This document shows positions 1 to 8,670 of a stretch of 49,909 bases of DNA, in pieces. A program made the position numbers and the translations under genes. Below the pieces are notes generated by a model. The model did no database searches, had not been told where the DNA came from, and was given only the letters and a program-made list of their open reading frames with translations. Numbering within the stretch: position 1 is the first letter of the stretch; the number at the start of each line of letters is the position of its first letter. The DNA is taken from positions 1-49,909 of the forward strand of contig CBDUQI010000012.1 in assembly GCA_965369325.1 (NCBI GenBank), in the 5' to 3' direction. Source of the stretch: CBDUQI01 sp965369325. Lineage in GTDB: Bacteria; Pseudomonadota; Gammaproteobacteria; Steroidobacterales; JBCBZW01.

Positions 1-646
1 TGGCCAGGTTGTCGAACAATCCGTCGGAACCCATCACCAGCGTATCCCGCGCCGCCAGCGCGATCGGGTGGCCCACTTCCAGCGACATCTCGGCAAACCC
101 GATCATATTGGAAACGTAGTGGCGGTCCTCATGATGCAATGCCTGATCCTCGTCCAGCATGCCGGACTTAACCGCATAGCCGACCGGCGAATGCGAGGTG
201 GTTTTGAGTTTCATCTTGCCACGCTGGCCGAACACACAGGCCATCGAGTCGCCCACGTGATAGGTGCGCGCATGGCCGCTCTCGATCTCCACCACCATTA
301 ACGTGGTGGCGGCCCCCGGCGCCTGCTCGTTAACCTGTGCCTGGGCCAGTTCGAATCCGTCCAGAATGCCCGTGCGTATTGCCAGCGCCTTGCTCTGCGA
401 TGCTCGCAGGCATTGCTCAATGGCCTGTACGGCAATACGGGAGGCTTTGTCGCCGGCGGGCCCGCCGCCCATGCCATCCGCGACCGCCAGCACGCAACGG
501 CCGAGCCCGAGATCAAACACGGCCGCACTGTCCTGATTTGGACGCTCCGGCGACAGCGGTTTGAGGAACGCAAGCACCTCGTTATCCGGCAGATCAACGT
601 TCACCGGTGTGCCCGTGTCGGCGTTAACAAATAGTGTGGGGTTCAA
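1..646 (-). CDS. PP2C-family Ser/Thr protein phosphatase (3' end cut by window edge)
   Basis: Metal-dependent protein phosphatase of the PP2C/Stp1 type, expected to remove phosphate from Ser/Thr in the cytoplasm. Visible motifs in order: ERPNQDS near residue 30 (metal-binding Asp), VADGMGGG (the DGMGG signature), HVGDS and MGSDGLFDN just before the window edge; the C-terminus lies outside the window. I place the start at a TTG whose last two bases are the first two of the kinase stop codon, with GGGGAG 8 nt upstream. No ATG or GTG precedes the conserved region in a sensible place. The overlap with the kinase gene at 643 implies translational coupling and a cognate kinase/phosphatase pair. The family call is firm; the target is unknown. 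Confidence 0.85.
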   Translation of the reverse strand, partial: MNPTLFVNADTGTPVNVDLPDNEVLAFLKPLSPERPNQDSAAVFDLGLGRCVLAVADGMGGGPAGDKASRIAVQAIEQCLRASQSKALAIRTGILDGFELAQAQVNEQAPGAATTLMVVEIESGHARTYHVGDSMACVFGQRGKMKLKTTSHSPVGYAVKSGMLDEDQALHHEDRHYVSNMIGFAEMSLEVGHPIALAARDTLVMGSDGLFDNLA

Positions 647-1386
647 GTGATCACTCCCCGGCTGTCCTGCCATACCATATTCTCCAGATACAGCCGCAGT
701 TGATCGGCATTGGTGAAACGCTTGGCAATGAGTGTGCGGCGCAGGCCCCGAATGATGTCTTTTATTTCCTGCCGCTGCCCGGCGTAGTGGCGCTGTCCGC
801 CCAGCAGATCGTATAGTAGCCGCACAATGTCGCACACATCGTCCAGCGCGTTCTGGCGATGCGCGTGGCCCCAGTGATACAGGTCCAACAGCTTAATGTC
901 GAATCCCAGGCCGTGCTTGCGCAGGATAATGTTATCGCCGTGCAAATCGCCGTGGTGCTCACGCACGCGATGCATGGGCGCGACCGCCGTGGCCAACGCG
1001 TGAATCAGGTGCAGCGCCTCAAACTCCGGCAGACGTTTGCCCCGTTGGCGCGCTAGATAGCGGCTTAGCAATTCACCCTCCACATACTCAGATACCAACA
1101 TGGTGATCTGCGCGTCGCCGAATGCTACTTGTTCCTGATTCAGATACTGAATGAGCGCGGAGCAGTAGCGCAGTTTGTGCAACTTCTTCGCGTAAGCGGT
1201 GACCACGCGATTTTGCGGGTTGCGCTGAGGGAAAAACAGCTTGGCCGCCCGCTCGATATCCGTTGCCAGCTCGCGCACGCGGTAAACCTCGCCTTCCCAT
1301 CCGCCGCCGAGCAGATTCACGACCTCATATTTCTCGGCCAGCACTTGCCCTGGGGCAAAGCCGAAGGACTCAATTCTCTTGATCAC
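643..1386 (-). CDS. Ser/Thr protein kinase-like protein
   Basis: Small (247 aa) eukaryotic-type protein kinase domain with no extra domains or membrane segment. A glycine-rich loop LLGGGWEGEVYRV (about residues 25-37) is followed by AAKLF, whose Lys would bind ATP. The catalytic loop is HGDLHGDN (about 143-150), close to the HxDxxxxN pattern, and the usual DFG is replaced by LDLYHW. This HGDLH form resembles lipopolysaccharide or aminoglycoside kinases as well as compact bacterial Ser/Thr kinases, so protein substrates are likely but not certain. It is the upstream member of an overlapping pair with a PP2C phosphatase, which favours reversible protein phosphorylation. The divergent aminotransferase starts 203 nt away. 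Confidence 0.75.
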   Translation of the reverse strand: MIKRIESFGFAPGQVLAEKYEVVNLLGGGWEGEVYRVRELATDIERAAKLFFPQRNPQNRVVTAYAKKLHKLRYCSALIQYLNQEQVAFGDAQITMLVSEYVEGELLSRYLARQRGKRLPEFEALHLIHALATAVAPMHRVREHHGDLHGDNIILRKHGLGFDIKLLDLYHWGHAHRQNALDDVCDIVRLLYDLLGGQRHYAGQRQEIKDIIRGLRRTLIAKRFTNADQLRLYLENMVWQDSRGVIT

Positions 1387-1589
1387 TAACGCTCCTGATG
1401 CCGTTGTGTCCGGCGGCCGACAGAACCGGTGTCTGCCGTGCCTGGCAACAGTATAATTGATCCCATCATAATGGTTTGCCCGCGGTTGGGTGCGCGCATA
1501 ACAATTTGGTTGAGCGCGGTGCCCGGCATCGTAAGGCGCGTGTTCAGTTGCGCTATGATGTACTTTTTCGAACTTGGGAGTCCGAATAC

Positions 1590-2762
1590 ATGGGTAGTTT
1601 CTATCCGCCGCAGCGCACGCTCATGGGTCCCGGCCCGTCGGATGTGAACCCCCGCGTGCTAAATGCGCTGGCGCGACCGACCATCGGCCATCTGGATCCT
1701 GCGTTTATCGTGTTAATGGACCAGATAAAGGGCCTGCTACAGTACGCGTTTCAAACCCAAAATGAACTCACGCTGGCGGTCTCGGCCCCCGGGTCGGCCG
1801 GCATGGAAACCTGCTTCGTCAATCTGGTCGAGCGTGGTGACACCGTCATCATTGCGCAGAACGGCGTGTTTGGTGCACGGATGAAAGAAAACGTGCTGCG
1901 CTGTGGCGCGACCCCTGTGATGATCGAAGATCCTTGGGGCCAGGCGATCAATCTCGATCGGGTGCGCGAAGTGATTGAGGCCCATCCGCAAGCCAGTGTC
2001 GTGGCCTGCGTGCATGCGGAGACCTCCACAGGTGCGTGCAGTGATGTGGGCGCGATCTGTCAGATGGCCGCAGCCGCAGGCATGCTTAGCATTGTCGATA
2101 CAGTGACCGGTCTTGGTGGCATTGAGGTCGCAGTGGATGCCTGGGGTGCGGATGCAGTGTACTCCGGTTCACAAAAGTGCCTCTCATGTATTCCCGGGCT
2201 GTCGCCGGTGACGTTTAGTGACCGCGCGGTAACGCGTATCCAGGAGCGCAAGACGCCGGTGCAAAGCTGGTTTCTGGATTTGAACCTGGTGATGGGCTAT
2301 TGGGGCGGTGGTGCCAAGCGCGCTTACCATCACACAGCACCGATTAATCCACTGTACGGGCTGCACGAATCATTGACGATTCTCGAAGAGGAAGGGCTGC
2401 AGGGTTCTTGGGCGCGCCACGCATTGAATCACCAGGCGCTAAAAGCGGGGCTGAACGCGCTGAGTCTGGATTTGCTGGTGGCGCCTGCCGCGCGGCTGCC
2501 GCAACTGAATGCGGTGCAGATCCCCAACGGTATTGATGAGGCGCAGGTGCGCGCTACGTTGCTGCAGGAGTTTGATCTTGAGATCGGCGCGGGGCTGGGC
2601 GCGCTGGCCGGCAAGGTTTGGCGTATTGGTCTGATGGGCTATGCCTCGCGCCCGTCCAACGTACGGTTGTGCCTGTCGGCGCTTGAGAGTGCGCTTGCTC
2701 GCCAGGGCCATGTGATTCGGGCTGGTGAGGCGATCGCTGCGGCCAACGCCGTTTACGCATAA
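1590..2762 (+). CDS. Class V aminotransferase, alanine/serine-glyoxylate type
   Basis: PLP-dependent aminotransferase of the AGT/SGAT family, transferring an amino group from alanine or serine to glyoxylate in the cytosol. The N-terminus has the typical LMGPGPSDVNPRVL, then HAETSTG (about 142-148), the PLP-contacting Asp in SIVDTVTGLGG (about 167-177) and the Schiff-base Lys in YSGSQKCLSC (Lys196). At 390 aa the length is normal for the family. I start at ATG 1590, with GGGAG 9 nt upstream, and reject the open frame back to 1476 because it lacks family sequence. It is monocistronic: divergent from the kinase and convergent with the PhzF gene. Substrate preference (Ala, Ser, or other) cannot be read from sequence. 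Confidence 0.88.
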   Translation: MGSFYPPQRTLMGPGPSDVNPRVLNALARPTIGHLDPAFIVLMDQIKGLLQYAFQTQNELTLAVSAPGSAGMETCFVNLVERGDTVIIAQNGVFGARMKENVLRCGATPVMIEDPWGQAINLDRVREVIEAHPQASVVACVHAETSTGACSDVGAICQMAAAAGMLSIVDTVTGLGGIEVAVDAWGADAVYSGSQKCLSCIPGLSPVTFSDRAVTRIQERKTPVQSWFLDLNLVMGYWGGGAKRAYHHTAPINPLYGLHESLTILEEEGLQGSWARHALNHQALKAGLNALSLDLLVAPAARLPQLNAVQIPNGIDEAQVRATLLQEFDLEIGAGLGALAGKVWRIGLMGYASRPSNVRLCLSALESALARQGHVIRAGEAIAAANAVYA

Positions 2763-2777
2763 ATGCCCGCGCTAACC

Positions 2778-2797
2778 GCCGGCGATCGTAGGCCGGC
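2778..2797. terminator. Weak GC hairpin between convergent genes
   Basis: GCCGGC at 2778-2783 and 2792-2797 form a 6-bp stem with an 8-nt loop in the 86-nt gap between the aminotransferase and PhzF stop codons. No U-tract follows on either strand, so termination here is only suggested by position. Confidence 0.25.
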
Positions 2798-2848
2798 TTC
2801 ACAAGGCGGGTTTGTCAGGCGATGACCCGCAGGCGCAGCGGGCGCCCA

Positions 2849-3745
2849 CTAAACCTGCAACGTGCCCTCGCTTACCATCACACAGGTGCCGCCCACGCCA
2901 GTGCGGGTGACGACGCCGTCTGCTTTGCTTGCCGTTGCCATAAGTGTGCTGGGCCGACCCATTTCCACGCCTTGGGCAATGCGCCAGCGGTAATCGCCAC
3001 TGGCCGCTTCGTCGCAATGCGCCAGCAACCCTGCCAGTGCGCAGTTGGCGCTGCCGGTGGCGGGGTCTTCCGGGACGCCGTCCATAGGGGCAAACATACG
3101 CGCGCGCAAATCAAAGTCATCGTTGCTGCGCGTGTAAAGATGCACATCGGGCATCACACCGAGGTCGGCAATCGCCTCCAGCCCCGGGATGTTGGCCCGT
3201 GCCTTCTCCAGCGTCTCGCGGTCACGCAGCTCGGCCATCACAAAAGGCAGCCCAACGCTTGCGAGCAGCGGCGCGTGTGTGTCAGTGAGGATGTCCTGCG
3301 GCTGCAGTGACACGGCCTCGGCCAGCATGGCTACGCTGATTGCCTTGCCCACCGACACGCGCTCAGGCGCGGCCAGTTCGCACCAAAGCGGTGAGCCCTT
3401 CTGCGGCTGTACGTTCACCGGCACCAACCCGGCCTTCTCTTCGAAGGTGAGGGTTGTCGCTTGTGTCACCTCGCCCAACTCACCACTGCTTACCAGACAG
3501 AACGCTGTGCCGATATTCGGATGGCCAGCAAACGGTACTTCGGCCGTCGGGGTGAAAATTCTCACCTGCCGGGTATTGCCATGTTGGGCCGGCAGAACGA
3601 AGGTGCTCTCGGAGAAATTAAATTCTCGCGCGATCTGTTGCATCTGTTGTGTGCTCAGCCCGCGCGCATCCGGCAGTACCGCCAGCGGGTTACCGCCAAA
3701 GCGGGTGTCGGTGAATACATCGCAAATGAAATACCGATAGCTCAT
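2849..3745 (-). CDS. PhzF-family isomerase/epimerase
   Basis: PhzF-like protein (298 aa), a two-domain fold related to diaminopimelate epimerase. The family catalyses isomerisations on small metabolites, of which trans-2,3-dihydro-3-hydroxyanthranilate in phenazine synthesis is the best known. Motifs: GGNPLAVLPDA (18-27), EFNFSESTFV with the catalytic Glu46, PFAGHPNIGTA in the N-domain, and DPATGSANCALAGLL in the C-domain. I start at ATG 3745 with TGGAG about 7 nt upstream; the frame continues to 3817 but the extra residues are not family-like. No phenazine genes lie nearby, so a phenazine role is unlikely and the substrate is unknown. Confidence 0.88.
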   Translation of the reverse strand: MSYRYFICDVFTDTRFGGNPLAVLPDARGLSTQQMQQIAREFNFSESTFVLPAQHGNTRQVRIFTPTAEVPFAGHPNIGTAFCLVSSGELGEVTQATTLTFEEKAGLVPVNVQPQKGSPLWCELAAPERVSVGKAISVAMLAEAVSLQPQDILTDTHAPLLASVGLPFVMAELRDRETLEKARANIPGLEAIADLGVMPDVHLYTRSNDDFDLRARMFAPMDGVPEDPATGSANCALAGLLAHCDEAASGDYRWRIAQGVEMGRPSTLMATASKADGVVTRTGVGGTCVMVSEGTLQV

Positions 3746-3963
3746 GCCAGGCTCCAGAAATATGGTGTTACCAGAAGTGCATTCTAATGGGCCCGCCGCC
3801 GTTGGCGGCAGGCCCAACAGTGCAGGCGTGCGAGGGCAGATTGTGCAGGTCGATTACCCATGCGGTTATCTGCCAGGGCTGACCCGATTCGGGCCTGGAT
3901 CACGCCTAACAGGGAAGAGTCGGCACAACTTCGTAATATCGTTTCCAATCGGGAGATCACATA

Positions 3964-6063
3964 ATGAGTTCTAAGGGATTGACTGCAAGGCGTATTTGTC
4001 GTCTCGTTGCGGCTGCGTTGGTGGCGCTGCCGTTGATGGCGCCAACGGCCGGCGCGCTCCAAAACCACGTGAGCGGCGGTGCGCTCGCCCCGCACGAGGG
4101 CGAGCAACTGCTGCGCGCGGTGCTGGCTGGCGGCCTTGATGGTGACAGTGACGGCGTCGCTGACTACGCAGATAACTGTGTCAATCTCGCCAACCCGGAT
4201 CAGCGTGATACCAACCAGGATGGCTACGGCAATCTCTGCGACGCCGATTTGGATAACGATGGCTTTACCAACTTCGTGGATCTGAGCCTGTTCAAGAGCG
4301 TGTTTCTCACCGCCGATATGGACGCCGATTTTGACGGCGACGGCAACGTGAACTTTGTCGATCTCTCGTTGATGAAGGCGTTATTCCTGGCCCCGCCGGG
4401 CGATTCAGGTATGTCTTGTGCGGGCACCGTGCCATGCCCGGGGCCGTTGCAGTTCGACTGGCCCATGCCCGGCAACGATGCCGAGGATTGGGTGATAAAC
4501 AATTACGTCGACCTCAACTTTGGTTTCGGCGTGCTGGATTATCAAGGCGGTGGCAAAACTTACGATGGTCACAACGGTGTGGATATCGATGTGGCCAATT
4601 TCCGTGCAATGGAAGCCGACTTTCCCATCCTGGCCGCAGCAGACGGCGTGGTGATCGATCTGGCAGATGGTAACCCCGATCGCAACATGGCCTGTGTGGG
4701 CGATTGGAACTTTGTGACCATCGGGCATGCGAACGGCTGGCGCAGCATTTACGGGCATTTGAAAAACTCATCCGTAACAGTGACGGTTGGCCAGTCTGTC
4801 AATGCGGGCGACATGCTTGGCGTAGTCGGCAGCTCCGGGTGTTCCACCGCGCCTCACCTGCACTTTGAAGTGCGCGATGATCAGAACAACGTGATCTCTG
4901 CGTTCCAACAAGCCATGTGGAATGCACCGCCAGTCTACGATACGCCGCTTGGCCTGCTGGACGTCACCGTGCAGGACATGGTGATTACCGAGTTTGCCGA
5001 AGTTATCGATCCGCCGCCGAATGCGCCGCTGGTGCCGCAGGGGCATTTTCTGGGCATCGGCTTATCTGTGGGCGGTGGCACAGTAGGCGACACATTGCGC
5101 TGGCGGGTGGCGAACAGCGCCAACGTGACCACGCATGAATTTGAACTCGCGTTTGAGCAGACCTGGCGTCATACTTTCTGGTGGCTGAATTTCAGCCTGG
5201 GGACCACGTTGCCCTCCGGCGACTACACGGTGGAAATTTACACCAACGGCCAATTGGCGCAGTCCGTGGACTTAATGATCGAGCCGTACCCATCCGACTG
5301 GCAGCAGGTGCATCACGCATTGCCGGTTGGCGACTTCCAGCAGGTGCTGGATGATGCCGATGCCGCCGGATACACCCTAAATTGGGTGGACGGTTATGAG
5401 GTCAACAACAACACCTTCATTAATGCGGTGTTCGATCGCGCGCCGCGCGGACGGGATGCGGTGGCCTTCAATCTGGATGCGACGCAGTACCAGAACATGT
5501 TCAACGATCTGCTGCCCAACGGATATCGTCTGGTGCATGTGGACAGTTATCTGGTGAATGGGCAGGTGCAGTACGCGCCCATCTTTCTGCAGCAGGGCGG
5601 CGCGGCGTTTAGCGCCTACCACGGCGCCTCCCTGGCCACGCATCAGGCTAACTTCACAAATTTGGCGAACTCGGGGTTTGTGGCGCAGGTGATGTCGCAT
5701 GTGGACGTGAATGGCATCGAGCAGGTTACCGGCCTTTACTCCGCCAAACCAGTGGGTGCGAACTCCTGGTTTGCCCAGGAAAACATGACCAGCGCGGACT
5801 ACCAGAACAACTTTAATATCAACACCACCGCGGGCCGCACACTGCGCTATTTGAACGCCTACACGCGAGCCGGCCAGCCGCGTTTCGCCGCCGTGTGGGC
5901 GGACAACAATCCGGTCGGTTGGGTTGCCCGCCACGACATGTCAGACAGCAACTATCAAACCGAGGCGGCCACCTGGGCCAGTGCGGGCTTTATCACCCGG
6001 TTGCTCACCGGGTACGACAACGGGACGGGTGTGGCGAACTTTGGTGCTTACTGGTCGGACTGA
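3964..6063 (+). CDS. Secreted M23-family peptidase with calcium-type repeats and C-terminal tandem repeats
   Basis: Exported 699-aa multidomain protein. Residues 1-31 are a signal peptide (positive start, hydrophobic core, cleavage near TAGA). Residues about 59-143 hold Asp-rich elements: DGDSDGVADYADNC and NQDGYGNLCDADLDNDG look like thrombospondin type 3 repeats, followed by two dockerin-like units ending FVDLSLFK and FVDLSLMK. Residues about 195-310 are an LytM/M23 zinc peptidase domain with His203 and Asp207 in HNGVDID, YGH (263-265), and His298/His300 in APHLHFEV. From about 435 to the end run repeats of about 45 aa with Trp/Tyr-rich turns (GYTLNWVDGYEV, GYRLVHVDSYLV), resembling the bacterial tandem repeat domain found with polyglycine hydrolases. 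The RBS is GGGAG. Likely a cell-wall or extracellular peptidase; the target is unknown. Confidence 0.85.
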   Translation: MSSKGLTARRICRLVAAALVALPLMAPTAGALQNHVSGGALAPHEGEQLLRAVLAGGLDGDSDGVADYADNCVNLANPDQRDTNQDGYGNLCDADLDNDGFTNFVDLSLFKSVFLTADMDADFDGDGNVNFVDLSLMKALFLAPPGDSGMSCAGTVPCPGPLQFDWPMPGNDAEDWVINNYVDLNFGFGVLDYQGGGKTYDGHNGVDIDVANFRAMEADFPILAAADGVVIDLADGNPDRNMACVGDWNFVTIGHANGWRSIYGHLKNSSVTVTVGQSVNAGDMLGVVGSSGCSTAPHLHFEVRDDQNNVISAFQQAMWNAPPVYDTPLGLLDVTVQDMVITEFAEVIDPPPNAPLVPQGHFLGIGLSVGGGTVGDTLRWRVANSANVTTHEFELAFEQTWRHTFWWLNFSLGTTLPSGDYTVEIYTNGQLAQSVDLMIEPYPSDWQQVHHALPVGDFQQVLDDADAAGYTLNWVDGYEVNNNTFINAVFDRAPRGRDAVAFNLDATQYQNMFNDLLPNGYRLVHVDSYLVNGQVQYAPIFLQQGGAAFSAYHGASLATHQANFTNLANSGFVAQVMSHVDVNGIEQVTGLYSAKPVGANSWFAQENMTSADYQNNFNINTTAGRTLRYLNAYTRAGQPRFAAVWADNNPVGWVARHDMSDSNYQTEAATWASAGFITRLLTGYDNGTGVANFGAYWSD

Positions 6064-6073
6064 GTGGTGCGGA

Positions 6074-6107
6074 TCACCGCGGTTCGATGGGTGTCGAGCT
6101 GCGGTGA
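6074..6107. terminator. Possible hairpin between convergent genes
   Basis: TCACCGC (6074-6080) pairs with GCGGTGA (6101-6107) in the 51-nt gap between the M23 gene and the NnrU-like gene. The loop is about 20 nt and there is no U-tract, so this is a weak candidate. Confidence 0.25.
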
Positions 6108-6114
6108 GCTCTGC

Positions 6115-6900
6115 TCAGCCGTTTCTCATCCGTCGGCGGTATTGCATCACGACGGCGCCCACGCCGCCTGCCGCCGTTAGCAGTGCGAACGGCGCACCGT
6201 TGAAGGACTGCCATACCGGATGCAGCGCAAACAGCACGGCGCCGCCGATCAGGGCGATCAGCAACGCGCGCCGCCGTTCGGTTGTGGGATGCGTGGTGGG
6301 TTGGTCGCCGCCAGTGAAGGGCACTGCGGCGGTCTGGCGCATGTACTCGGCGTAGACCTCAGCGTATTTCGCGCGCAGCTTGCGATCCTGCAGCGGGATG
6401 CCGAGCACCGAGAGTATCGCGAAGCCGGCAAAGTACACTGCGCTGGCCCGCGTGCTGGCGGCCAGTGCGTGGGTGGCCATCAGCAGTGCCAGACCAACGA
6501 AGAACGGATGCCGTGTAATGCTGGCGACCACCCCCGGTGGGTGCAATGGCTTAGATAACTGCGCGGACGAGCGGGCGGACAATATCGCCATGGGCGATTG
6601 GCGATAACTGAACAACCCCGCGATCGTCAGACCCGCACCGGCAAATGCGAGCAGCCGCAATGTCCACAGACCGAGTGGCGTTGCGCCCAATGCCGGCCCT
6701 GGCGCGCCACTGCCGCCGACGTGCGCAACGGTCACCCCGAGCACGCTCAGGCTCAGTGCCGCGATTAGCGTATAGAGCAACGTAAATCCGCCCCTGCCCA
6801 GATGTCGGGACAGAAACTCTCGCAACCCGGTAGCGCTCAGCAGCAAATGCGAGCCACCAAACAACAGCCAGGCCCACAACACGGCGACGGTTGGGCTCAA
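6115..6900 (-). CDS. NnrU-like multi-pass membrane protein
   Basis: A 261-aa inner-membrane protein with about six hydrophobic segments (starting near residues 5, 38, 85, 125, 152 and 210). The segment GVVASITRHPFFVGLALL carries the TRHP motif seen in NnrU and isoprenylcysteine-methyltransferase-like membrane proteins. NnrU genes were named for proximity to denitrification genes, but none are present here. The start overlaps the GMC oxidoreductase stop by 4 nt (ATGA), so the two are translationally coupled. Together they may form a membrane oxidation system, but the role is unproven. A long cytoplasmic-type linker rich in Pro/Thr/Arg (about 198-210) precedes the last hydrophobic segments. Confidence 0.72.
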   Translation of the reverse strand: MSPTVAVLWAWLLFGGSHLLLSATGLREFLSRHLGRGGFTLLYTLIAALSLSVLGVTVAHVGGSGAPGPALGATPLGLWTLRLLAFAGAGLTIAGLFSYRQSPMAILSARSSAQLSKPLHPPGVVASITRHPFFVGLALLMATHALAASTRASAVYFAGFAILSVLGIPLQDRKLRAKYAEVYAEYMRQTAAVPFTGGDQPTTHPTTERRRALLIALIGGAVLFALHPVWQSFNGAPFALLTAAGGVGAVVMQYRRRMRNG

Positions 6901-8594
6901 GAGGGGGTCTCCATATCCAATGTGAATCGCTCGGCAATACGCTCGGCCATGGCAGTAATGGTGAGCGACGGGTTGGCGCCCAGCGACGTCGGCATAATGC
7001 TGCCGTCCACCACGTACAGCCCGGGGTGTCCGAAGGCCTCGCCGTTCTCATCCACCACCCCCTGTTCGGGCGTATCGCCCATCACGCAACCGCCCAGGTT
7101 GTGTACGGCGATGACTTTGCCCATATAGGTGAGCGGGCTGTCCACGTAGCGTCCCCCGAGCGCCTTGGCAACTTTCCTCATCTCGCGGCGCACCCGCTTG
7201 AAGTGCAGCTCGCTGGCATCCATGTTCCACTTGATCATCGGTGTGTCGTCCTCGCGCAAACTCACCACGCCGTCGGAACGGTCTCTACCCATGCCAAGCA
7301 TCACCAGGGTGCGGCGGGCGAGGTCGTCCCGGTCCAGCAGACTTGCCACCTCGTCGCCCAGGTTAATTTCGCTGCGTTCAATGCGGGCGCGCCGGGAGCG
7401 GAAGATGCCGGTGAGAGCTTGCCATAAAAATCGTGCGCCCAGGCGTAAGATGTTACCGGTGCTGCCCGGCGATGGAAGCTTGCCGGCCAGGAACCAGGCA
7501 AGAAAGCTCGGAAAGCCACCTTCCTGAAGCAGCAGGCCGTGAGGAAAGCCATCGGGATAATCTTTGAAGCGATAGTCAATACTGGTAGCGATCACTGGCC
7601 CGTTGGTGGGGTGGGCATCAGGTTTGGGCAGGATAATCGTGCCCTCCAGATCGCCGTTGCCGCACCAGCGATGGCCCAACCTTGCGCTTAAGTGCGGCAG
7701 CCGCGTGTGCTTTTTCATTTTCAACAGCAAGGCGGTTGACCCGATTGAGCCGGCGCTGATAATGAGTTTTCGACAGCGCAACGTCTTGCATTTTTGTGGC
7801 ACTCGGGGGTCGCTGTAGGTCACCTCGTAGCCGCCCTGCGCGTGCGGTGCAAAGTCACTCACCTGCGCGTTGGTGTGGATGTGCGCGGGCACCCCACGTT
7901 CACCCAGTAATGCCGCATTGGTGGCGCGTGCAAGGTAGTTCAGATCCAGTGTGTTCTTAGCGTGAATGTTGCATCCCACGTCGCACTCGCCGCACTTGAT
8001 ACAACTGGACTGGATGACGCCGTGGTCGTTAATTGTCTGGTGACCCGGAAAGTCCCCTTTGAAGCGAACCGCCAGTTGCGGGTAGGAAAAGCGCGCTGGC
8101 AGTAATGCATCGTCATCGTCCTGCAATCTCTCGAACGCCTGTTTCATCAGGTGTGCTTTCGGCGTATCGTGATAAAATGGTTGCTCGATTGGATAGCGTG
8201 CGCCGTCCAGCATCTGCAAAGCCTGCGCGTAGTACGGCTCGAGTGTCTGGCGGGTGATGCCGCCCGGCCATCCTTTAAAAAAATCCGCCGCCGGGCGCAG
8301 CAGCACATTGGCGTAAATGAGCGAGCCGCCGCCCAGTCCGCTGGCAGTGATCGCACTGGCGTCGCTGTCGGGGAAGGCGCGCACTTCCATGTAGCCGTAG
8401 CGCTCATCCTCCGGATCCCAAAACAAGCGCTGGCGAAAGTCGTCGACGCGACGTGGGAATTCGCCCATGCGGTAGCGTCGGCCGCGCTCCAGTAAACCCA
8501 CGCGTAGCCCTTTCTCCGCCAGCCGGCAGGTCATCACCGAGCCGCCAAAGCCGGAACCGACCACAATCACATCATAGTCGTACTCATGCGCCAT
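6897..8594 (-). CDS. GMC-family FAD oxidoreductase, cholesterol-oxidase-like, with four-Cys motif
   Basis: Flavoprotein oxidoreductase (565 aa) that would oxidise an alcohol group. The Rossmann motif VVGSGFGGSV is at residues 11-20, GLGGGSLIYANV (86-96) is the second FAD signature, and the C-terminal HNLGGCVMG and VVDGSIMPTSLGANPSLTI match GMC_oxred_C with the active-site His/Asn. Between them lies CIKCGECDVGC (Cys198, 201, 204, 208), followed by KNTLDLNYL. The Cys spacing CxxCxxCxxxC is that of a [4Fe-4S] site and is typical of this subclass. There is no signal peptide. It is transcribed first, ahead of the NnrU-like membrane protein, with a 4-nt overlap. Substrate unknown; a sterol or other lipid alcohol is plausible. 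Confidence 0.85.
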   Translation of the reverse strand: MAHEYDYDVIVVGSGFGGSVMTCRLAEKGLRVGLLERGRRYRMGEFPRRVDDFRQRLFWDPEDERYGYMEVRAFPDSDASAITASGLGGGSLIYANVLLRPAADFFKGWPGGITRQTLEPYYAQALQMLDGARYPIEQPFYHDTPKAHLMKQAFERLQDDDDALLPARFSYPQLAVRFKGDFPGHQTINDHGVIQSSCIKCGECDVGCNIHAKNTLDLNYLARATNAALLGERGVPAHIHTNAQVSDFAPHAQGGYEVTYSDPRVPQKCKTLRCRKLIISAGSIGSTALLLKMKKHTRLPHLSARLGHRWCGNGDLEGTIILPKPDAHPTNGPVIATSIDYRFKDYPDGFPHGLLLQEGGFPSFLAWFLAGKLPSPGSTGNILRLGARFLWQALTGIFRSRRARIERSEINLGDEVASLLDRDDLARRTLVMLGMGRDRSDGVVSLREDDTPMIKWNMDASELHFKRVRREMRKVAKALGGRYVDSPLTYMGKVIAVHNLGGCVMGDTPEQGVVDENGEAFGHPGLYVVDGSIMPTSLGANPSLTITAMAERIAERFTLDMETPS

Positions 8595-8670
8595 GACCGG
8601 CCTCCCAAATCAAATGCAGATACCCTATCATGCGTGTTGTACCCATAGCTGGTCCAGCAGGAGTCAGTGG

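Noticed and set aside
1452..1457. Perfect TATAAT before the class V aminotransferase
   Set aside because: No -35-like hexamer at 16-18 bp and it lies 133 nt from the start codon; a promoter is possible but not supported.
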